From positions 1 through 64,000 of the forward strand of contig NZ_JAMLJL010000018.1 in assembly GCF_023634845.1 (NCBI RefSeq): a stretch of DNA of 64,000 nucleotides, given 5' to 3'. Origin of the DNA: Flavobacterium amniphilum. Its GTDB lineage: Bacteria; Bacteroidota; Bacteroidia; Flavobacteriales; Flavobacteriaceae. Each line of letters opens with the position of its first letter. Within the stretch, counting starts at the first letter, position 1. Below the pieces are notes generated by a model that searched no databases, was not told where the DNA came from, and saw nothing but the letters and a program-made list of their open reading frames with translations. A program made the translations under genes and the position numbers. This document shows, one piece after another, positions 1-8,247 of this stretch.

Positions 1-7
1 TAAGAAA

Positions 8-193
8 ATGAAAAAACAAAATGTAAACAACAAGTTGGCTTTCAATAAAGCTGCTGTTACAGAATTAAATGACGCAATGTTGGTAGACGTAAACGGTGGA
101 GCTACTCCGTTGGTTATTTCTTGGGCTGCTGTGGAAGGATTTGCTCTTTCTGTTGGATTGTATTTAGCTACTAAAGAATTATTAAAAGACTAA
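8..193 (+). CDS. Lanthipeptide-type precursor, type A (copy 1)
   Basis: A 61-residue ribosomal natural-product precursor. The leader (residues 1-31) has the motif KLAFNK and ends in the double glycine VNGG, the usual cut site of a C39 peptidase such as the one at 2927. The predicted core is residues 32-61. It is hydrophobic, has no cysteine, and offers Thr33, Ser38, Ser48 and Thr55 for dehydration by the LanB at 5104. Without cysteine it cannot form a lanthionine ring alone, so it should be linear, carrying dehydro- or D-amino acids if modified. The stop lies 5 bp before the next precursor, so A and B are translated from one message. The class assignment rests on the leader and the gene neighbourhood. 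Confidence 0.85.
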   Translation: MKKQNVNNKLAFNKAAVTELNDAMLVDVNGGATPLVISWAAVEGFALSVGLYLATKELLKD

Positions 194-198
194 TTAAG

Positions 199-387
199 AT
201 GAAAAAGCAAAATTTAAACGGAAAATTGGCTTTCAATAAAGCTGCTGTAGTAGAATTAAACGATTCAGATTTATACGATGTAAACGGTGGAGCTACTCCA
301 ATTGCATTGGCTGTTGCATCTTCGGCTACATGTGCTGCTTTTGCGAGTGCAGTAATCGGATCATTGGTAGCTTGGGCTTTAGACTAA
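199..387 (+). CDS. Lanthipeptide-type precursor, type B (copy 1)
   Basis: A 62-residue precursor with nearly the same leader as type A (residues 1-31, ending VNGG) but an unrelated core (32-62). The core is alanine-rich and contains Ser41, Ser42, Thr44, Cys45, Ser50 and Ser55, then GSLVAWALD. The single cysteine next to Ser-Ser-Ala-Thr would allow at most one (methyl)lanthionine. The A/B alternation suggests a two-component product, as in two-peptide lantibiotics. Leader cleavage and export should be done by the C39 ABC transporter at 2927. Confidence 0.85.
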   Translation: MKKQNLNGKLAFNKAAVVELNDSDLYDVNGGATPIALAVASSATCAAFASAVIGSLVAWALD

Positions 388-413
388 TAATCAATAAATA
401 AAACTATAAGAAA

Positions 414-599
414 ATGAAAAAACAAAATGTAAACAACAAGTTGGCTTTCAATAAAGCTGCTGTTACAGAATTAAATGACGCAATGTTGGTAGACGTAAAC
501 GGTGGAGCTACTCCGTTGGTTATTTCTTGGGCTGCTGTGGAAGGATTTGCTCTTTCTGTTGGATTGTATTTAGCTACTAAAGAATTATTAAAAGACTAA
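414..599 (+). CDS. Lanthipeptide-type precursor, type A (copy 2)
   Basis: Encodes a 61-residue peptide identical to the one at 8-193. It lies in the second unit of the tandem duplication and has the same A-rich start region. The core again has no cysteine, with Thr33, Ser38, Ser48 and Thr55 as modifiable residues. Keeping a perfect copy suggests gene dosage, or simply that the duplication is very recent. Confidence 0.85.
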   Translation: MKKQNVNNKLAFNKAAVTELNDAMLVDVNGGATPLVISWAAVEGFALSVGLYLATKELLKD

Positions 600-604
600 T
601 TAAG

Positions 605-793
605 ATGAAAAAGCAAAATTTAAACGGAAAATTGGCTTTCAATAAAGCTGCTGTAGTAGAATTAAACGATTCAGATTTATACGATGTAAACGGTGGAGCT
701 ACTCCAATTGCATTGGCTGTTGCATCTTCGGCTACATGTGCTGCTTTTGCAAGTGCAGTAATCGGATCATTGGTGGCTTGGGCTTTAGACTAA
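605..793 (+). CDS. Lanthipeptide-type precursor, type B (copy 2)
   Basis: Encodes a 62-residue peptide identical to the one at 199-387. The DNA differs only by two synonymous changes in the core-coding part. The leader ends in VNGG and the core contains the SSATC segment. It follows its type-A partner by 5 bp. Confidence 0.85.
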   Translation: MKKQNLNGKLAFNKAAVVELNDSDLYDVNGGATPIALAVASSATCAAFASAVIGSLVAWALD

Positions 794-820
794 TAATCAA
801 ATAAATAAAACTATAAGAAA

Positions 821-1003
821 ATGAAAAAACAAAATGTAAACAACAAGTTGGCTTTCAATAAAGCTGCTGTTACAGAATTAAATGACGCTTTATTGGTAGA
901 TGTAAACGGTGGAGCTACTCCGGTTATCGTTTGGGCAGCTGTAGAAGGATTTGCTCTTTCTGTAGGATTATATATGGCTACTAAAGAGTTAACAAAAGAC
1001 TAA
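821..1003 (+). CDS. Lanthipeptide-type precursor, type A (diverged copy 3)
   Basis: A 60-residue type-A homologue. The leader is the same through NGG, but the core is shorter by one residue: it reads ATPVIVWAAVEG, losing the Ser found before Trp in copies 1 and 2, and has an extra Thr near the C-terminus (KELTKD). The part shared with the other copies, VWAAVEGFALSVGLY apart from the Ser change, is probably the functional segment. No cysteine is present. It precedes the diverged B gene by 27 bp rather than 5 bp. Confidence 0.83.
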   Translation: MKKQNVNNKLAFNKAAVTELNDALLVDVNGGATPVIVWAAVEGFALSVGLYMATKELTKD

Positions 1004-1030
1004 TCAAACTAAATTAGAACTAAAAGAAAA

Positions 1031-1216
1031 ATGAAAAAACAAAATGTAAATAACAAACTTGCTTTCAATAAAGCAGTTGTTGCAGAATTAAATGACAGTC
1101 AATTGTACGATGTAAACGGTGGTGCTACTCCGGCAACTATTATAGCTTCTTCAGCTCCATGTGCTGCTTTGGCAAGTGCAGTAGTTGGTTCAATCGTAGC
1201 TTGGATCATTGACTAA
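1031..1216 (+). CDS. Lanthipeptide-type precursor, type B (diverged copy 3)
   Basis: A 61-residue type-B homologue. The leader ends in VNGG. The core differs at many positions, yet keeps the pattern A-S-S-A-x-C-A-A-x-A-S-A-V-x-G-S-x-V-A-W-x-x-D. The conserved Ser40, Ser41, Cys44, Ser49 and Ser54 are therefore the likely modification sites, while Thr44 of the other B copies is replaced by Pro. It is the last gene of the array and is followed by a strong terminator. Confidence 0.83.
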   Translation: MKKQNVNNKLAFNKAVVAELNDSQLYDVNGGATPATIIASSAPCAALASAVVGSIVAWIID

Positions 1217-1234
1217 CTCTTGGATAGTTAATAA

Positions 1235-1272
1235 TATATAGGCTGCAATTCTGTAGCCTATATATTTCTTTT
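1235..1272 (+). terminator. Rho-independent terminator of the precursor array
   Basis: A 10-bp perfect stem (TATATAGGCT pairing with AGCCTATATA) with possible extension into the loop, followed by a T-rich run (TTTCTTTTT). It lies 19 bp after the last precursor stop and should make the precursor mRNA separate from the biosynthetic operon. Confidence 0.8.
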
Positions 1273-1300
1273 GAATGTATAAAATTAAAAATGATGTAAA

Positions 1301-1468
1301 ATGGGAAATACTGTAAAATTATCAATAGCTGTTCTATTATTGGTTTTCGGATCTGCTTTAGTGGTATACTATTATTTTTTCAAAAATAATTTATCGAACT
1401 TAATGCCTATAATAGGATTTTTTACCATCGCGTTTGGTGCAAAAATGATGAAGGATTTAAATTCTTAA
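1301..1468 (+). CDS. Small membrane protein, candidate immunity or accessory factor
   Basis: A 55-residue ORF (ATG 1301, TAA 1466-1468) with two hydrophobic stretches, about residues 6-26 and 34-48, separated by a short polar turn (FKNNLSN), and a basic C-terminus (KMMKD). I do not recognise a family. It sits between the precursor array and the exporter operon on the same strand, where small membrane immunity proteins are often found. This role is inferred from position only. It follows the array terminator, so it would need read-through or its own promoter. Confidence 0.55.
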   Translation: MGNTVKLSIAVLLLVFGSALVVYYYFFKNNLSNLMPIIGFFTIAFGAKMMKDLNS

Positions 1469-1609
1469 TCATTTTTGGATAATTGCCAAATTCAGTTTTT
1501 AAACCTTTAACAGGTAAGTTTGGGCTATTTTTGTCCACTTAGTGATGTACTGTTTTACGGGATTTTGAATGGGTCAAACGTAGTTTTGAGCTATTTTTTC
1601 AGAGATATT

Positions 1610-1638
1610 AAGGGTTGCATAATTGCAACCCTTTTTTA
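1610..1638 (+). terminator. Rho-independent terminator upstream of the exporter operon
   Basis: A perfect 10-bp stem (AAGGGTTGCA with TGCAACCCTT), 4-nt loop, then a T-run. It insulates the small membrane ORF and precursor array from the operon that starts at 1780. The rest of 1469-1779 shows no gene. Two related AT-rich segments near 1516 and 1580 (both containing a GCTATTTTT core) look like a degenerate direct repeat. Confidence 0.8.
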
Positions 1639-1721
1639 TTGTTTTTCATTATATGCATCTGTAAATCAAACTATTAATATTTATTTAATATTGCTTTTTT
1701 TATAAAATTAGGTTACTCCAG

Positions 1722-1753
1722 TTTTTCCGTTCGTTAAATATTAAGTTCATTTG
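1722..1753 (+). promoter_or_regulatory. Candidate Bacteroidota promoter for the exporter/LanB operon
   Basis: TTCATTTG at 1746-1753 differs from the TAnnTTTG -7 consensus at one position. A T-rich element (GTTTTTCC) lies about 20 bp upstream, where the -33 TTTG element is expected. The start codon at 1780 lies 27 bp downstream. Its position between a terminator and the first gene supports it, but the match is imperfect. Confidence 0.4.
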
Positions 1754-1779
1754 CCCTGTTAATAATCCAAAAAATTAAT

Positions 1780-2934
1780 ATGACAGATAAGAACATTTTT
1801 CCAGAAGAGATTTTAAACAGTACGGTGGAAAATCATATCGTAAAGCACAGTAAAAAAACTTCGCTGCTTTTCCTGATTACTTTTGTTGCAGTTGCAACAG
1901 CTTTTGTGTCATTGCCGTTTATTGAAATTGATATTTATACAACGAGCCGTGGCACTATTATACCTCAAGATAAAAAATTAAATATCTACGCACCTGTTAG
2001 TGGACGCATCGCCTATTTTAATGTGGAAGAGAACAGAAAAGTAAAAAAAGGGGATACTTTACTGATTATTGAGCACAATGTTTTGAAAGAAAGAGAAAAT
2101 CTGAATTCAATCCAAAGTTCTGAAAATTCTTCATACCTGAGTGATTTGTCAAACCTGATCAGTAAGAATTATTCAGCTGTTAAGTCAGACCATTACCAAA
2201 GAGAACTTCTTAAGCATCAGCAGGAGTTGTATAATATGGATGTGATCATTAAGAAGACCCAAAATGATTTCGACCGGACAGAACAGCTTTACAAAAAAGA
2301 TGTAGTTGCAAAAGCCGAATATGAGAAGATGCTTCTGGAGCTGAATAAAATCAAAAACGACAGGGTTAATCTGATTAAACAAACCGAATTGGCCTGGCAG
2401 AAAGAATATACACAATTAAGCCAGACAAACCAAAATATACATTCCAGTCAAAAACAGTTGAAGGAAGAAGAAAACAACTATATCATTACGTCTCCCATTG
2501 ATGGTGAATTAGTCAACATGCAGGGATTTCATAAAGGGAGTATAATTGCTCCAGGTAATTTAGTGATTGAAATTTCTCCCGATAAAAGCGTAATTGTTGA
2601 AACATTTGTTAATCCGGCTGACATCGGGTTCATAAAAGAAAAGGGAAAAGCAATTTATCAGGTGGATGCCTTTAACTCTAACCAATGGGGATTTGGAACG
2701 GGTGAAATTATCGAAATAGGCAAGGATGTCCTGGTGATGAACAATATGACTTTTTATAAAGTGAAAAGTTCATTGGATAAAGATAAATTAATGCTGAAGA
2801 ATGGTTCCATAGGAAAATTAAAAAAGGGAATGACACTTACGAGCCGTTTTTTTCTGACAAAAAGATCTGCGTTCCAGCTGTTATTTGATGAGGTAGAAGA
2901 TTGGTTTAATCCATATAACAACAAAAATGAGTAA
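1780..2934 (+). CDS. HlyD-family membrane fusion protein of the peptide exporter
   Basis: A 384-residue periplasmic adaptor that would link the C39 ABC transporter to an outer-membrane channel. There is one N-terminal membrane segment (about residues 28-48), then a lipoyl-like half (SGRIAYFNVEENRKVKKGDTLL), a long helical hairpin rich in Lys/Glu/Gln (about 90-225), the second lipoyl half (ITSPIDGELVNM) and a beta-barrel domain. Its stop codon overlaps the start of the transporter gene by 8 bp. Such pairs are standard in Bacteroidota peptide-export loci. No dedicated TolC gene is seen in the cluster. Confidence 0.88.
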   Translation: MTDKNIFPEEILNSTVENHIVKHSKKTSLLFLITFVAVATAFVSLPFIEIDIYTTSRGTIIPQDKKLNIYAPVSGRIAYFNVEENRKVKKGDTLLIIEHNVLKERENLNSIQSSENSSYLSDLSNLISKNYSAVKSDHYQRELLKHQQELYNMDVIIKKTQNDFDRTEQLYKKDVVAKAEYEKMLLELNKIKNDRVNLIKQTELAWQKEYTQLSQTNQNIHSSQKQLKEEENNYIITSPIDGELVNMQGFHKGSIIAPGNLVIEISPDKSVIVETFVNPADIGFIKEKGKAIYQVDAFNSNQWGFGTGEIIEIGKDVLVMNNMTFYKVKSSLDKDKLMLKNGSIGKLKKGMTLTSRFFLTKRSAFQLLFDEVEDWFNPYNNKNE

Positions 2935-5086
2935 GATAACGATAAAACAACATGATTTTTCTGATTGCGGGGCAACTTGTCTGGCTTCTATTTCAGAATA
3001 CTATAACCTGAGTCTTCCTATTTCAAGAATCAGACAGTATGCCAATACTAATCAAAAAGGGACAACTTTATTAGGTTTGAGGGAAGCTTCGGTTAAATTA
3101 GGTTTCCTGGCTAAAGGGGTTAAACTGTCTCTTGATGGAGTAAAGGATTTACCGTTACCGGCTATTGCCCATGTAATGATTGTTAAAGACGGACATGAGT
3201 TTCCTCATTATGTGGTGATATATAAAGTGACCGATAAATATGTACAGATCATGGATCCGGCCATTGGAAAAATGGAGAAAAAGAAATGGTCTGAATTTGA
3301 AAGTATTTTTACAGGTTTTGCTTTGATTTTGATTCCTAATGAAGATATTTTCGTCGAGAAAAATGAAAAGTTTTCTAATTTCAAAAGAATCTCGTTTTTG
3401 CTGAGACCGCATAAATTTATTTTGGTTCAGGCAATTATCGGTGCTGTTTTGTATACCGTATTAGGTTTCTCTGTTTCGATATATGTAGGTAAAATTACCG
3501 ATTTTGTTTTGGTCAGCGGAAATAAGAGTTTGCTTAACCTGATGAGTGTAATTGTGATTGCATGTTTGATACTTCAGGTGGTTTATAGTGTTCTGAAAGA
3601 TGTTTTTATTCTGAGAACGAGCCAGCAAATTGATTCCAGGTTGATTTTAGGGTATTACAAACATTTGTTTACCATGCCACAGAAGTTTTTCGATACGATG
3701 AGAATCGGGGAAATCATGTCGCGTATTGGCGATGCGGTAAAAATCAGAACTTTAATCAATGAAACAGCTTTAAGTGTATCGGTAAATATTTTGATTGTAA
3801 TTTTCTCTTTTATCCTGATGTTTACGTATTATTGGAAACTGGCATTAATCGTGTCTTTAATCATTCCTTTTTACATCGCGATTTATTTCATTGTAAATAA
3901 ATTGAACAAGAAGGTAGAAAGGGAAATCATGGAGAAAAATGCTTTACTGGAATCCCAATTGGTCGAATCCATTAAAAACATCGGAACGGTAAAACGTTTG
4001 TCACTGGAAGATTTTTCAAAGACAAAAACCGAATTGAAGTTCATCGATTTATTGGGAAGTGTTTATAAATCAGGGATTAATGGTATTTTTTCCAGAACAT
4101 CAACCGATTTTGTGTCAAGATTGTTTACTATCATCTTACTTTGGGCCGGTACTTATTATGCGATTGATGGTGAAATCACTCCGGGAGAATTGTTTTCCTT
4201 CTATTCCATTATAGGGTATTTCACAGGTCCGGCTTCACAGCTTATCGGAACAAACCAGGCTATTCAGAATGCAATGATTGCTGCTGAAAGATTGTTCGGT
4301 GTGATGGATTTAGACAGGGAAGAAATGGAATCGAAAATTAATCTGACTTCAAATTCACTTGGAGATATTCAGTTCAAGGACATTGATTTCTCGTATGAAT
4401 TGGGAAGATATATTTTCAAAGATCTGAATCTGGAAATCAAAAAAGGAAGCTTCACGGCATTTGTAGGGGAAAGCGGAAGTGGGAAAAGTACGATTGCCTC
4501 TTTGATCCAAAGCATTTACCATCCGTCTGAAGGTAAAATATTGATTGGGGATTATGATTTAAAATATATCACTAAAGAAAGTATCAATAAATTGATTACA
4601 ACGGTACCGCAAAATGTCGAGCTTTTCGACGGAACAATCGCCTTTAACATCGCAATTGGTGAAGCCGAGCCGGATATGGCCAGAATCATCGATGCCAGTA
4701 AAAAAGTTGGGGCTTACGAATTTATTGAAGCATTGCCTAACGGATTTGGTACTTATCTTGGGGAATTTGGAGCTAATCTGTCCGGAGGGGAAAGACAACG
4801 TATAGCTTTTGCAAGGGCATTATATAAAGATCCGGATGTTTTGATTCTTGATGAAGCAACTTCAGCACTTGACTCTGAATCTGAAATGGTAATCAAGCAA
4901 TTGGTTGAAGATTTATCAAAACAAGGGAAAACCATTATCGTGATTGCACATAAACTACAATCCATTAAAAACGCCGATGTGATTTATGCTTTCAAAAAAG
5001 GGGAAGTGGTCGAAAGTGGTTCGCACGACACCTTAATGGAAAATAAAAACTATTACTATAAAATGTGGAATAATATAGCTGTTTAA
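2927..5086 (+). CDS. Peptidase-containing ABC transporter (C39 peptidase, leader-cleaving exporter)
   Basis: A 719-residue PCAT/LanT-type protein. The N-terminal C39 peptidase has DCGATC with catalytic Cys14, then HYVVIY and MDPA with the matching His and Asp. A six-helix membrane domain covers about 155-440. The nucleotide-binding domain has Walker A GESGSGKST (near 513), signature LSGGERQR (near 618) and Walker B LILDEATSALD (near 638). It should cut the six precursors after the double glycine and export the cores. All catalytic motifs are intact. It is co-translated with the HlyD gene and lies 17 bp before LanB. Confidence 0.95.
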   Translation: MSKITIKQHDFSDCGATCLASISEYYNLSLPISRIRQYANTNQKGTTLLGLREASVKLGFLAKGVKLSLDGVKDLPLPAIAHVMIVKDGHEFPHYVVIYKVTDKYVQIMDPAIGKMEKKKWSEFESIFTGFALILIPNEDIFVEKNEKFSNFKRISFLLRPHKFILVQAIIGAVLYTVLGFSVSIYVGKITDFVLVSGNKSLLNLMSVIVIACLILQVVYSVLKDVFILRTSQQIDSRLILGYYKHLFTMPQKFFDTMRIGEIMSRIGDAVKIRTLINETALSVSVNILIVIFSFILMFTYYWKLALIVSLIIPFYIAIYFIVNKLNKKVEREIMEKNALLESQLVESIKNIGTVKRLSLEDFSKTKTELKFIDLLGSVYKSGINGIFSRTSTDFVSRLFTIILLWAGTYYAIDGEITPGELFSFYSIIGYFTGPASQLIGTNQAIQNAMIAAERLFGVMDLDREEMESKINLTSNSLGDIQFKDIDFSYELGRYIFKDLNLEIKKGSFTAFVGESGSGKSTIASLIQSIYHPSEGKILIGDYDLKYITKESINKLITTVPQNVELFDGTIAFNIAIGEAEPDMARIIDASKKVGAYEFIEALPNGFGTYLGEFGANLSGGERQRIAFARALYKDPDVLILDEATSALDSESEMVIKQLVEDLSKQGKTIIVIAHKLQSIKNADVIYAFKKGEVVESGSHDTLMENKNYYYKMWNNIAV

Positions 5087-5103
5087 TAAAAAAATTTAAC
5101 AAA

Positions 5104-8100
5104 ATGAAAAACTACTCTTTTACAAAGACTGCTATTGTAAGAACTCCAATTGAGGAGAAGCAAACTAATCTTACCTGGGAAAGAATTCTTGAGATTTTTT
5201 CCAAAAAAGAAAACCGTGAAGCACTGTTCTTAGGTTCGCCTAATATCTATAAAGCTTTTGTTGCCTGGGAAAGAGGGGAAATGTTCCAGGAAGAAGAGGA
5301 TTTGAAAAACCTTCAGGGATCTTTATACAAATATGCATCAAGACTGTCAAACCGAAGTACTCCATTTGGAATGTTTGCCACTGTAGCTCCGGTTACGATG
5401 AGCGGGGAAACAAATCTTGATGTAAAAAACAGCGAATTAGGCAGGGTAACCAAGTATGATATGTACTTTTTGGGCCATCTGGTTCCGATATTTACTAAAA
5501 ACGAATCGGTAAAAAAAGCGCTGAAATATTTTTCAAATAATTCGATGTACAGAGTATTTGATAAATTCAGATATGTTGAATATTATTTCAAGGATAATGT
5601 AAGATTCCATAAAATTTCCGAGGTAGAGTTTACCGAATATCTTGATCTGGTTTTTGAGAAGGCTAAAAACGGAGCTTCAATAAGCGAATTGGCATCAGTA
5701 TTGGTTTGTGATGATATTTCACTGGAAGACGCTGTGTCATTTATCGATACATTGATTGAAAGCCAGTTTGTTGTAAGCGAATTGGAATTTACGGTAACAG
5801 GTGAAGATTACTTCGAAAAAGTGTTGAAAATATTCTCTGAAGAGCGATTTGCTTTTTATGAGGCAGAAGTTATAAAAGATTTAATTACCAACTTAAAAAC
5901 TAAAATAAATGATCTTGATAGAAATGGTGTTAATGATGCTTCGTTATATAATGACATTCATGAGCTAGTTAACGAGCAAATCAGTAATGTTGATATTACC
6001 AAATTATTTCAGGTAGATTCCAGCAGAAAGATCAATGAAGGAACACTGAGCTTTAAAACCCTGAAAGCCTTGAGACCGGCCATATCAGCATTGAATAAAC
6101 TGAATTCAAATTCGGAAAACCCTAACCTGAAAGATTTTAAAAAGAAATTCCAGGAGCGTTATGAAGAGTACGAACAGCCTTTGGTTAAGGTTTTGGATCC
6201 GGACATTGGAATTGGTTACGGAAAGCAATCCGGGGCAAAAGCACCATTGGTTGATGAATTGGCCATTGCACCAAAATATGCAACAGAAAAACAAATCAGC
6301 CTTGATGCAAAGAAAAGTTTCCTACTGAAAAAATTGATCCATTCTACTGCCAATAATCTGAAAAGTGTCGATTTAACCGATGAGGAAATCAATAAGTTTG
6401 AGGAAGATGAGACTTTGTATCCGGATAGCTTTTCAGCATTCGTAAATATTTTTCACGAAGAAGGAAAAGAAAAGATCAACATCAAATCGGTTTCCGGACC
6501 TTCGGCGAATGGGTTAATTGGAAGGTTTGCCCACTTGGATCAACGCATCCTTGATCTTTGTAATGAAATTTCAAATGTAGAAAGTCAATTGAATGCAGAT
6601 GCGGTTGTTGCCGAAATCGTTCACTTGCCACAAGCCAGAACCGGAAACATTCTGTACAGAAATTTCCAGCGCGAATATGAAATTCCGTATTTGGGAGGCT
6701 CATCTGTTCCGTCTGAAAACCAAATTCTTATTGATGATTTATATGTGTCTGTTAAATCAGGAAGAATTGTTTTGCGTTCAAAGCGTTTGGGGAAAGAAGT
6801 AATTCCGAGATTGAGTAATGCACACAATTACAGTTCAAATGCTTTGCCAATCTATCATTTCCTTTGTGACCTGCAAAATCAAACTACAATGGGATTCGGT
6901 TTCAGTTGGGGGGCTTTACAAAATGATTTTACATTCCTGCCGCGCTTAACGTATAAAGACGCTGTTTTGAGCAGAGCAACATGGAATATCAGTCAGACAG
7001 ATATCAATGCCATTCTTTCAAATGATGAAAAAGATGCGGTTAAAGCTGCACGTGAATTCCAAAAAGAGCGTGAAATACCAAATCTGGTTTACATCGCCCA
7101 AGGTGATAACGAAGTGCTGATTAATTTTGAAAATGATTTAAGTTGTAAGGTGTTTTATTACATGATGAAAGGTGAACGGTTTTTACAGTTGAAAGAGTTT
7201 TTCTTCGAAGAAGATACCATCACCAATACATATTGCAACGAAATTGTGGTTTCGGCCCACAAAAATGTCGAGAAGAGAGAAGAGAAACAACAGGTAAAGT
7301 TTGTTTCGAAAGAAGAATTGAGCGGCGTCCAGGAATCTTTCTCAATTGGTGAAAAATGGTTGTACTATAAGTTTTACTGCGGTGAAAGAGCCGGAGAAGA
7401 ATTGCTGAATAAAGGAATTAATCCTATTGTTGCCGAATTGAAAGAAAAAGGATTGATTGATAAATGGTTCTTTATCCGATATTATGATGCACTTGGACAT
7501 CACATCAGGTTCAGGGTGTTGTTAAAAGACCTGACCAAATTCAACGAATCAATCAGAATCATTAAAGAGCACATCAGTCCTTTTGAAAACACTAAAATCG
7601 TTTGGAAAACACAAACAGACAGTTATTTGAGAGAGTTGCAACGCTATGGTTACGAGGCAATTGAAACGACTGAGTCTTTGTTTTACAATGATAGTGAATG
7701 TACACTGAAATTCGCTGACATGATTGAAGGTGACTTGGGAGAAAAAATCAGATGGCTGTTTGCATTGCTTTCCATGGATCATTTGCTGAATGATTTCGGT
7801 ATCGCATTAGAAGACAAAGTTAAAGTCATGAATATTGCTAAAACAGGCTTCGGAAAAGAATTTAACCGCGGCGGAAAACTGAACAAGCAAATCAATGAAA
7901 ATTTTGCCAAGCATGAGTATGAAATCGATTGTTTCCTTGATGCCGGTAATGTTGAAGAAATGTATGAACCGTTATGGGAAATTCTTCAGGAAAGATCAGT
8001 GGCTAACCAAGACGTAGTGGCTGTTTTGAAAGAATTGGATAAGGAAAATAAATTCCCGGCGCCTTTGTACCAAATCATATTGAGCTATGTCCACATGGTG

Positions 8101-8241
8101 TGTAACCGTATATTCCTGACGAAACACAGAATACACGAAATGGTGGTTTATGATTACCTGTATAAATATTACAGTAAAAAACTTCACATGAATGAAGCAG
8201 GAGTTGAAGCGGCAGACACTAAAATGGAATTGATAAACTAA
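5104..8241 (+). CDS. LanB-type lanthipeptide dehydratase (full length)
   Basis: A 1045-residue class I dehydratase. The N-terminal glutamylation region contains the characteristic RSTPFG (residues 84-89). The C-terminal elimination domain (about 749-1025) begins GEKWLYYKFYCGER and contains FFIRYYDALGHHIRFR, typical of the SpaB-C/thiopeptide-type domain. Both domains are in one chain, unlike split LanBs. In this family, tRNA-Glu-dependent glutamylation of Ser/Thr followed by glutamate elimination gives dehydroalanine/dehydrobutyrine. No LanC homologue lies between here and the window edges, which is unusual. It is followed after 6 bp by an MDR reductase. Confidence 0.92.
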   Translation: MKNYSFTKTAIVRTPIEEKQTNLTWERILEIFSKKENREALFLGSPNIYKAFVAWERGEMFQEEEDLKNLQGSLYKYASRLSNRSTPFGMFATVAPVTMSGETNLDVKNSELGRVTKYDMYFLGHLVPIFTKNESVKKALKYFSNNSMYRVFDKFRYVEYYFKDNVRFHKISEVEFTEYLDLVFEKAKNGASISELASVLVCDDISLEDAVSFIDTLIESQFVVSELEFTVTGEDYFEKVLKIFSEERFAFYEAEVIKDLITNLKTKINDLDRNGVNDASLYNDIHELVNEQISNVDITKLFQVDSSRKINEGTLSFKTLKALRPAISALNKLNSNSENPNLKDFKKKFQERYEEYEQPLVKVLDPDIGIGYGKQSGAKAPLVDELAIAPKYATEKQISLDAKKSFLLKKLIHSTANNLKSVDLTDEEINKFEEDETLYPDSFSAFVNIFHEEGKEKINIKSVSGPSANGLIGRFAHLDQRILDLCNEISNVESQLNADAVVAEIVHLPQARTGNILYRNFQREYEIPYLGGSSVPSENQILIDDLYVSVKSGRIVLRSKRLGKEVIPRLSNAHNYSSNALPIYHFLCDLQNQTTMGFGFSWGALQNDFTFLPRLTYKDAVLSRATWNISQTDINAILSNDEKDAVKAAREFQKEREIPNLVYIAQGDNEVLINFENDLSCKVFYYMMKGERFLQLKEFFFEEDTITNTYCNEIVVSAHKNVEKREEKQQVKFVSKEELSGVQESFSIGEKWLYYKFYCGERAGEELLNKGINPIVAELKEKGLIDKWFFIRYYDALGHHIRFRVLLKDLTKFNESIRIIKEHISPFENTKIVWKTQTDSYLRELQRYGYEAIETTESLFYNDSECTLKFADMIEGDLGEKIRWLFALLSMDHLLNDFGIALEDKVKVMNIAKTGFGKEFNRGGKLNKQINENFAKHEYEIDCFLDAGNVEEMYEPLWEILQERSVANQDVVAVLKELDKENKFPAPLYQIILSYVHMVCNRIFLTKHRIHEMVVYDYLYKYYSKKLHMNEAGVEAADTKMELIN

Positions 8242-8247
8242 TTAATT

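Larger units (their letters stand above)
1..813 (+). repeat. Tandem duplication of an A+B precursor gene pair
   Basis: Two direct repeats of 406 bp (1-406) and 407 bp (407-813), each holding one type-A and one type-B precursor gene. I see three differences, all in the 3' part: two synonymous third-position changes in the B gene (Ala GCG/GCA, Val GTA/GTG) and one extra A in the spacer. A third, more diverged A+B pair follows at 814-1216. The left edge of the window cuts the array, so more copies may lie upstream. Near identity means recent duplication or gene conversion. Confidence 0.95.

Noticed and set aside
1..1216. Regular repeats that might suggest a CRISPR array
   Set aside because: The repeated parts are whole coding units of about 200-400 bp with conserved reading frames and a shared leader peptide, not short repeats with unique spacers.
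1520..1705. 61-codon open frame on the plus strand
   Set aside because: It starts at TTG, runs through a rho-independent terminator hairpin and has no recognisable protein character.
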